Assembly: GCA_022559845.1 (NCBI GenBank)
Contig: CM040117.1
Span: forward strand, 81,480,559-81,544,558
From: Amorphophallus konjac
Lineage: Eukaryota > Streptophyta > Magnoliopsida > Alismatales > Araceae
Direction: 5' to 3'
DNA length: 64,000 bases
The notes beneath the pieces were generated by a model. The model worked only from the letters and a program-made list of their open reading frames with translations, did not search any database and was not told the DNA's origin. Positions 56,141 to 64,000 of this stretch are shown here, piece by piece. Numbering within the stretch: the first letter of the stretch is position 1; each line of letters opens with the position of its first letter. The translations under genes and the position numbers were made by a program.

Positions 56141-59100
56141 GAAATCTGTTTTGCAGGAGTGCCATGGAAATGGAAAGTATGACATCTATTTTCATCAAGA
56201 AGGTAAGGCATACGAGTCAAGTGACTCAAGCAAGGTTGGAAGAAAAATTAAAAATTGAATTTGATTTCTCAGGTGATATCCCTCTCACTCTCTCCACTAA
56301 AAGTGTTATGTCGTGTTTTACCATGTGATGTATAGTTATGCGATCATGCATGAGTCTGTACATGCATTCCATCCATAGATAGTTGCATACCCTTGTGCAT
56401 ATCATCCTCATATAGCATCTTGTTGAAGTGGAGTTTTGAAACCGTCAATAAATCTCGCTGCATATACTGAGTTTGCATAAGCCTTCACGTACTGTCATGC
56501 ATAAATTGAATATTGTGAATTCATGTCATAATGCATAGCAATCTTCCTACCTTCACCACCCTTGACTACATAGTATATCAAATGGTGACATGTGGAAGGG
56601 CAGGTTACGCCTGTCTGAAAACTATCACTACGCGTGAGGTGATCTTCAGATCTAAGTGCTCCGCCCGATACTATGAGTCAATCAGTCACATGCTGCACAT
56701 GTCATTAGATTTTTACTGAGCATATCACAGTCATGCACACATTGAGGGGGTGTCATCAGATTCGTCATATGGGCTTAACATTTAGGTTCACACATGAGTC
56801 ATGCATTGCATCTAGAACTATCTAGGGGTGTTGGTTGTTAAAATTATTTGTCATGTCATTATTAATAAATTTGAATCGAAATTGACAAATCAAACATTTC
56901 TATCTTTGGATGCAAATTATACTCCTAAAATCCAAATGATGATGGACTAAGCTTGAATCAACTGGAAGAATACATTGCAAGGATGAAAATAATGAGAACC
57001 CTCTCAAGTTGCTACAAGAAGATTGACTACTTTGTGTAGAACAACTTCTAGGATCGACTCAAGTACAAGGTGGTGAAAGTCTTGTACGTGTTGAAGTAAG
57101 TACCCAAGGCAAATAAGGTGAAAGGCTTGAAAGAAAATAGATTCTCAAGGCAAAGATAAGAAAGTAAAAGCTGAAATATCAACCCTCGTGAGGTTGGTGA
57201 TTCTAGTGACATGAAGGCTTTCGATCTTGTCATCTAAACTAAGGTAATTCAACCTCGTCAATTCATGCAATGGTCTTTTGTCACTTGTTGACACTTTAGG
57301 ATGACAGGTATTGTTTCAAAACTTGAATTGTCATTCACTAGTCTGCTGTGATGAACTTATCTAACTGGCTTGAGAAGTGTGTATTGAATATTTCTCATTT
57401 TGAATTACACAACCACACCTGAATTTAACTGCATATCTGGTATATCAAATGGCGTTTGTGGAAGAGTGGATTATGTCCACTTGGAAGCATTCCCTATGCG
57501 TTGAGCTGGGTCTTCGGACTAAAATCTCCATCTCGTACTAGATTTTGAAAATCATGACTGGCTTGTGATTGGTGGAGTTATGAATGAATCTTTGAGCTGA
57601 GTTCCTTAAATTGAAAATATGTTTCTGATCAAATGATTCAAACCTGTAGCTTCTAGATGATTTCTAATTTCAAAACTTGTGAAATGCTCTTGAATATCTG
57701 ATTTTGAACAATTCTGAAAATTGAGTTGCATTGTTTAATTTTGATCATTTATGCACCCTTATTCATAAAGGCCATGTCATGAAAAATGTTGTTGACACAT
57801 TAATATAATGTGAATGCTCCAATGTCAAATGTGCCTCAAGGTTTGAAGATCAAGCCCTCCTATACTACATTTGCATCTTGCATCACATGCTCATCTAGGC
57901 ATAGGTTGCACGTATTAGAATGAATTCATGCATTAGCTGAAGTTAGTTCATTCATTTGGTATCAGAAGTTTTGCACCACATTGCATTCTGGCTTGGCATA
58001 TTGCATTTCATTACTATATGATCAAGTTGCATTGCATCAGTACTCATGCATTAGCTGCATTCACTTCATTCAATTGGTATCCATTTGTTTGGCATTAGTT
58101 GCACATTTACATTGCATGCTGCATACATTCCCTCTGTGTGCTTGCTTGATATTATATGCTATTCACCCCATCCCTTGGCATTTCTATGGCCTTATGTCTT
58201 CTTGATAAATAATGTTGCATTTGAGTCATTATTGGAGTGTTTTATGTCGTACACTCTGGGGGAGTTCTTATTTCATAAGTGCATCTATTTAGGGGGAGCT
58301 GCCTTGTTATGAGTTCATGATATTTTTGGTATACATGCTGAATCAAATTCACACACTTCATGCATAAAATGTGAAAATGAGTGTTAAAGATAAGGATATA
58401 TGAATTTCTTTTCAACACTCTCGAGATGTTAAACTTGATGCATGTATGTTGAAGAGACAGTTGAGGAAAAAGCTGCCTACCTATCCTATTTAAAAATTTG
58501 GATGAAAATGAAAGATAGAGCAATGCTCGGTCTCACTGAGTAAAATGGGCACATGTCACCTGAGACGTGATGTGGTTCATATCTGAAAAGTGTTGACTAG
58601 TATCTCTGTTCAAAATGAGGTGAAATAGTTCAGTATTCTGAGTAACCGGGGATTCAGGCATGAGCTCCATGCGTCTACTCGTGTAAAAAGGAATTATTTG
58701 AACCTGATCACTCTTGAAAAATTCTGACTATCATGTGATATTGGTTGAGTTGAAAAATATTGGTGAAAACTCATTGTGGTAGAGCGTAGTCTCCAATACG
58801 CTGTTCTCAAAATTAAAGTGCAGTCTGCAAAATGTCTCCTTGTGTTGATCTGAAAATCTGAATATCCATATTGCAACTATCATTTTTCATGTTACTCACT
58901 TACACATCTAGAAATTTGATTTAATATGTATTCAAAACGTTGATTGACTTCTTTAGGAATTGCATGAATCTCCTATATGATTGCACAATCTCCCATGTGC
59001 TACACATGTGCATTCCAGTTAGCATGACTCTCTTGCATCTTTCTTATACCCATTCCCCTCTTCCATATGTACGGGGGAGATTGCCTATATGTTTATATGT

Positions 59101-59332
59101 AACTATTTGGTTGCATTGTGTGCACTTCATGAGTCACCATTTGCATGTGTTGCATTTCATGCATTTCAAACCAAAATATAAAAATCAGAAAATTTGATAA
59201 TCAAAGAAAATCCTTTTGATATGCCCTCCTGCTCTTGTTTGTTGTGAAAATCTGACATGGGATCTAGATTCTGAATGCTATCATGCTGAAGACCTCATCC
59301 TGTGCACATCTTCCTCCACTGGTGTTGACACC
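56141..59332 (+). other. Noncoding 3' region of gag-only copia element
   Basis: Contains the conserved block twice (56565-56700, GTATATCAAATGGTGACATG; 57430-57550, GTATATCAAATGGCGTTTG), repeated TGCATTAGCTG phrases, and purine tracts GGGGGTG (56744), GGGGGAG (58258, 58291) and GGGGGAGATTG (59073). No protease, integrase or RT motif found in any frame. Confidence 0.65.
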
Positions 59333-61065
59333 CGTTTTATGCTGATAAGTTGAGTCGTTTCTCTTACTCCCTTTTGTTGATGTCTCGAGTTGTCCATCAC
59401 TCGGTGGGGCTATTTTTAGGCATGTTTTGGGTCAGTTTTATGGGTTACCTCTCTCCTTGCTTATGTCCAAGTTGATTTAGGGCTTAATGGGCCTTGGTTT
59501 TGGTTGATTGGGCTTTTCTATAAGTTTCAACGTCCACGTGCATGTACGGTTCATCCATGATCGCTCAATCCATGTACGGTTGACTACGGGCCGTCCATAT
59601 ATTTTGGAACATTTTGGCTAATTTTCTGAATTTCCACCGTCAAGCATTTATGCGGTCCTAACCTAGCCGTACAAAATGATGAACGGACAGAAAGTGGCCG
59701 CTCATCGTCCAGAGTCCTACGCTTGGTGGTTTTCCCAGATGATTATCCAATTAATTGAATTATCACCGACAAGGCTAGAACGGTTCGTCCTTGGCCGCTC
59801 TACTATTGAATGGCCTCATATGAGCCGTTCTTCTATGAGAGTCCAACGGTGACCGTTTCAGTCAGTTTGAGGGATAATCTGGATTATTTCAGATTTATTT
59901 TGAATCTCCACCGATGTGGTTGAACGGTCCGGACATAGCCGCACATCCAGTTGAGCGGTCTGTCGTAAGACCGTTCATCTGTTCGATTCTTGAATTTCAA
60001 CAAATTTTTTCCCTTTTATGCGTGATTTTATCCCCAACTTCTTTCGTCATTTTCTCCGCGGATAATCAACCATTTTAAGTGCCGTTTCGACTGGATAAAA
60101 GATGATTCAGTTATTTATGATTTTTGTTTGATAATCTCGACCTGAAAATGACTCTAAACTCTAATTTCGAGCTAGGCTTTCTAGGCTCTATAAATAGACT
60201 CTAAAGGCCAAGCTTGAAAAGGGGGGGGGGGAGATTTTTGTCGACGGTGAAGCCCTGCCGCATTCTTGAGCGACCTAGCACCAAGGAGGGAGGCTTTCTA
60301 CATCCGTACAAGCCTCCAGTTCAGGGAGTAGTTTGGTTTTGAGTCCTTTCGTGTTTGATAGTTTTCGTCCTCCTTGTTATTGCATGCATTGCTTTTCACA
60401 CTTTCTCCCACGTCCTCCTTCATCTACATTACCATGCACACACCTACCTACGTTTTTTGACACCCTAGGGGTTTAAAATCCCCCAAGTATCCCCCTTTCC
60501 ATTTAGTCACGTTCATTCCTCATTATTTCGACATTTACTACACCATTCAGTTCTAATCTAGGTTGTTTCTTTATTTGTTTACGTTGTTTTGCAGGTCAGC
60601 AATTCCTAGCACGAGGCCCATCCCCTCTGGCCGGCTGGAGAGGGTGGAGGTTGGACCCCTTTGTGACTTCTGGCTTGGTGGACTCAAGCGGTTCTCTTCT
60701 GTCCGTTCAAGGAGACGTACGATGCATCTTCGGCCGTTCTTCTTTGTCTGGCGGTCGTTATAGAGCCGTTCAACATCCAGGAGTGCCTCATCCCGCACCT
60801 TTTGTAGCACCCTTAGGCGGTCTATCGTAAGACCGTGCGTCTTATAGGCGGTTCTCCTTCAACCGCTCATCTTCCTAGTGCTGCAGCCAGGCGAGTGTCT
60901 CCCCTTCCTTTCCAAAGCACACCGTGTTCATCATGTTCGGCGCTTTGGTGGCGATCACGGTCATTTTTTTTCCTGTCCTCCTCTTACTAGTTTTCACTTA
61001 TTCATTGCATATCGATTTATTCATAACATATCTTCCTTTAAGTAAGAGGAGAAAATATATCTACA
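59333..61065 (+). repeat. 5' LTR of gypsy element
   Basis: 1733 bp, TGTTGACACCC to ATCTACA. TATAAATA at 60189-60196. U3 (59550-59990) has many CGGTC/GACCGTTC sites, such as GCGGTCTGTCGTAAGACCGT. Another set lies at 60690-60880. A G-run is at 60220-60229. The right border is placed by analogy with the solo LTR and the minus-strand gypsy LTR (both end ...CA). Confidence 0.75.
60189..60196 (+). promoter_or_regulatory. TATA box of the gypsy LTR
   Basis: GGCTCTATAAATAGACTC, the same core as the minus-strand gypsy LTR at 7996-8003. Transcription would start about 30 bp downstream. Confidence 0.6.
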
Positions 61066-62291
61066 CCCTTCTTTTTTGGCGATCACGGTGGGACACCTAG
61101 TGCCCATCGTGTTAGTGGCTTGCTGACCCCCTTTTCTTTGTTAGTTCTATGTTTTGGGAGTGATTTCAAGTTTCTTGTTGGTATCTGTTCCTGGATGTTG
61201 AGCGGTTAGTACAGAGCCGTGCAAGACCTTGGGCGGCTATCAGGGCACCGCTCTTCTCTCCGACGGGGTCTTGACTCCTATGACTCTGCTGCAGTAGGCG
61301 GCATGTCTCAGACCGTTCAAGTTTCGTGCGATCATCCCTTGGCCGTCTATCCTGTTGGCACAGGTGTGTTTCTGTCTCCTTCCTGTCTATTCTGGCTATT
61401 GTTATACGGTTTATACATGTCCGTTCGATACGTTGTGCGGCCCACTGTCGACCATACATCCAGGTTTCATTCCAGCAGTTTCTGATCGTCTATTTCCTTT
61501 TGATACTACGCCGTGGCTTGAACGGTCCATCCCATACCGTCTATCTTGTGGTGCGGTCTCCCATAGACCGTCCTTCAGATGCCACAGTGCACCCGAGGTT
61601 GCTTTGCTTGCCATACTTATATTGTTTTTATTCTCCTTAGTGCTGCTTATTGATCTCCCCCTCGTTATATGTTGTTGTGCATACTTGTTCTCATCTTTGC
61701 ATGTTTATTTTGATCATTGGTTGCTAGTTTATTAGGCTAGATTTGCATGCACTCCGGTGCACATAGGAGCATACATCTCTTTCATAGTAGTTGCATTCCT
61801 ACCGAGGTAGGGTTTCCTCTCGTCTCCATACTCCTTGGAGCCGACTAGGTGACCTTGCCGAGGACCTCCGTAAGCCCCCGTGAGCCGTGGATTCTCACAC
61901 GGATGCCGGGCAGGTTGTACCGTACCACCCCCCCAGTCTAGGGTTTGCATTCATGAGAGAGAGAGAGAGTCCTTTAGAGTCCATTCTTACCCTATTTAGG
62001 TACCTTGTGGTTGAGTGAATTCACATTTTAATTAATCCACTAACGTCCTAAAAGAGAACTTATCAAAATCCTCGTGCATCATTTGAAATTGGTTTGGATA
62101 ATTGGTTGATTCTTTTCTCATCTCTCTCCTCCATTGTATGTGGCACGGTGTCCTCATTTGCATCTTCTTGACGAATTAGGCTTGTTAGGTCTAGTTCATC
62201 TGCGCGAGTCTCCATTAGCTGCATTTGTCATAGGTTCATTCCCCTCCTTGTATTCAATTGAAAATCACTATATAAAGTCTCCATTCTTCCC
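61066..62291 (+). other. gypsy leader with primer-binding-type site
   Basis: TGGCGATCACGGTGGGAC at 61077-61094 begins the leader and is identical to the site of the minus-strand gypsy element. The leader repeats the U3 motif (GAGCGGTTAG, CAGACCGTTCAAG, ATACGGTTTATAC, GAACGGTCCATCC, ATAGACCGTCCTTC) between 61195 and 61580. Frames here are interrupted and show no domain. Confidence 0.65.
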
Positions 62292-64000
62292 ATGGAGCAC
62301 TTCTCCCCTGTACCTTATTCCTATACCTCTCCATCTTCTTACTCCCGTGTGGATTCCTCTTCCCATGCGGGCCCGTCTCCTTATTCCTCGATTGGACCCT
62401 ATTCTGTTAACGGCCCTTCTTATCCCGCCCGTGCTGCTGCTAGTCCAATCAATCCTCATTCCCACATACATAATTCTTCTAGGCCCATGCATTCCCTCAT
62501 TCCCGAAATGGGCTTTCCTTCTTCTCAGGTCGGATCCCCTTATCCGGCCCATCAACATTATCCTGGTCTAAATTCATCATCTCTTGCTCAGGCTGGCTCA
62601 TGTCCGTCTCGGACTCTTCCTACCGAGGAGATGATCGCTCAGGCCCAACGCCAGCTTGATGAATTGCAACGACAAATCAGTCCTCAAACTTCTTTGGATA
62701 TCCCATTTGCATTCCATGGTCTTCAGCTTCCGCCATGTTCACAGATACTGGCCTATCGTCGCTATGGTGGAGCCGGTGACCCCTATGTCCATTTGAATGA
62801 GTTCTTATATGAGTCGGCCCAGTTCCAGCATGATCAACGCTTGATGGCCTATTTGTTTGGCCTATCTTTAGAAGGTCCGGCCAAGGATTGGTTCTTCACA
62901 TTACCGCAAGAGCAGATGATGAATTTTCAAGCCGTCCAAGCAAGATTTTGCCAGCAATACCAAGACCAGGTTAGGCCCAGATATTCTATGGTTGATCTGG
63001 CCCATGAGAAGATGAAGCCCGGCGAGGAATTCTCCACGTTTGCCGACCGCTGGCGTCACCTAGCCGCGCAAGTCCCTGGGCATATTCCGGAGGGCGAGCA
63101 GATCAAGATGATTATTTCTAGCGCCACGCCCGAGCTCAGATGTATCTTGGCCCTGAATGACATCATTTCATGGCAACAACTCTACAGTCGAGCCCGCTTC
63201 ATTACCCAACAACTCCTAGTTTTTTTTGACCATGAGTCTCCTCCACCTTCGCCTTCCACATACACTTTCCCTCCGTCCTCCACCACGAGTCCACCCTCCA
63301 CCTCACATCCCTCCACGAGTCAGCCCTCCGCTATTTCATCTCCCTACACCTCTACACTTCCGGTCAAGGAAACACTGCACCCAGAGCGGGTAGATGCCGT
63401 CCATTACATTCCCACTCCCTCCACGCCGCCACATCATTCTAGCCCTCCGCCTTCGCCTACGCAATCCCCCTTACCTACGCAACTTCCGCTATCATCCCCA
63501 TTATCTTTTCATACCCCTCGGCATCCACCTTGCCCGAAGCGGGCTTCTCAGTCTTCGTTGCCGGAATCTCTTACAGATGTTTTCAGGGCTCTGATGGCCA
63601 CCCATGCGTTGCAGCTCCCTCCGGTTATGCCTTGCCGACCCGCGGTTGGGAATTTGCTCCATTTCTGTGAATTCCATCGTCAACAGGGGCATTTGATTGA
63701 GAATTGTTCCGAGTTCCGGGAACTTGTTTACGATTTGGAAGACAAAAAGATGATTGATTGGGCTATCATGCGCCAAGTTATTTTAGATCTCAGTAGCAAA
63801 CAGCAATAGTAGCAAGCCGTGCCTCGTAGGCAATTGTCTCCACGTCAAGACCAGGGGCACCCTGGTGTTTCTTCAGTTGATAAGGTACCTGCTCCGTTAC
63901 CCACTTCTTCCTCTATCCCATCTCCTCCACCACCTTTACCTACTCCAGCCTCCGCTCGAGCAACCTCTCCCTCCGTTTCCACCACCACATCTATTATTAA
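62292..64000 (+). pseudogene. gypsy gag, with tandem TAG stops
   Basis: ATG at 62292. Residues 1-110 are Ser/Pro/Tyr-rich. Residues ~150-305 form the retrotransposon gag domain (RRYGGAGDPYVHLNEF, GLSLEGPAKDWFFTLP, FCQQYQDQVRPRYSMVDLAH, FADRWRHLAAQVPG). A Pro/Ser/Thr-rich linker follows (~315-440), then CEFHRQQGHLIENC, a C-X2-H-X4-H-X4-C knuckle variant typical of Tat-like gag. Two adjacent TAG codons at 63807-63812 interrupt KQQ**QAVPRR, most simply CAGCAG to TAGTAG. The frame stays open afterwards to the window end. Gag builds the particle that packages element RNA. Confidence 0.85.

Larger units (their letters stand above)
52088..59332 (+). mobile_element. Gag-only copia element, plus strand
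   Basis: LTR 52088-54336, a degenerate PBS, gag 54399-56140, then about 3.2 kb of noncoding sequence with two copies of the conserved 3' block and several GGGGGAG tracts. No pol. No 3' LTR is seen before the gypsy LTR that starts at 59333, so the gypsy cut it or the end was lost. It is homologous to the minus-strand gag-only element at 15072-22184. Confidence 0.7.
59333..64000 (+). mobile_element. Ty3/gypsy (Tat-like) element, 5' part
   Basis: Order: LTR 59333-61065, primer-binding-type site, 1.2-kb leader, gag from 62292 running past the window end. Inserted in the 3' region of the gag-only copia element (left flank ACTGG). The LTR start is shared with the solo LTR at 24822. Tat-like by its binding site and by the CHHC-type knuckle near the end of gag. 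Confidence 0.82.

Overview
The window reads as flowering-plant heterochromatin-like DNA. It holds no intact host gene, no rRNA and no protein-coding gene that looks under selection. Almost every base that can be assigned belongs to nested transposable elements. The plant origin rests on Ty1/copia elements primed by initiator tRNA-Met (minus-strand TGGTATCAGAGC next to three LTRs), CACTA/En-Spm elements with the plant-specific Ptta/Transposase_24 gene, Tat-like Ty3/gypsy gag genes and a plant-mobile-domain/Ulp1 gene. The species cannot be named from the sequence.

Layout. 1-5564: right part of a CACTA element with a broken Transposase_24 gene whose last intron is filled by a ~180-bp satellite. 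5565-8894: minus-strand gypsy element (gag start plus 5' LTR), cut by the CACTA. 8895-10926: minus-strand copia element (gag start, PBS, 5' LTR), cut by the gypsy. 10927-11151: scrap of an older copia LTR. 11152-15071: left part of a second CACTA element with its own decayed Transposase_24 gene. 15072-22184: minus-strand gag-only copia element with mismatched LTRs. 22185-27345: long hairpin, unidentified gene fragment, ~480-bp tandem units split by a solo gypsy LTR, and a MITE. 27430-45830: arrays of an ATTTGTCACC motif around a plant-mobile-domain/Ulp1 pseudogene that is split by a complete 10.55-kb copia element (29349-39899); this stretch also has a small ORF with a TATA box and a tRNA-like SINE. 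45831-50931: CACTA remnants, a second hairpin, a GC-rich fragment and a solo copia LTR. 50932-59332: LTR scrap, then a plus-strand gag-only copia element. 59333-64000: plus-strand gypsy element (5' LTR, leader, gag), running off the end.

How the parts relate. The autonomous copia element carries gag, protease, integrase, RT and RNase H. The two gag-only elements keep PBS, gag and a shared 3' block but no pol, so they would depend on a pol-bearing relative. The most unusual signal is repeated short motifs in the U3 part of the LTRs, and in gypsy also in the leader. Each family has its own motif, but most copia motifs share a TCGA centre with palindromic flanks (GGTCGACC, GGGTCGACCC, AGTCGACT, TGCRTCGAKGCA). 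A second, non-palindromic motif (ATTTGTCACC/GGTGACAAAT) forms arrays of about 21-bp pitch in several unrelated contexts. Premature stops are often explained by C-to-T change at CAG, CGA or TGG, consistent with long-term cytosine methylation.
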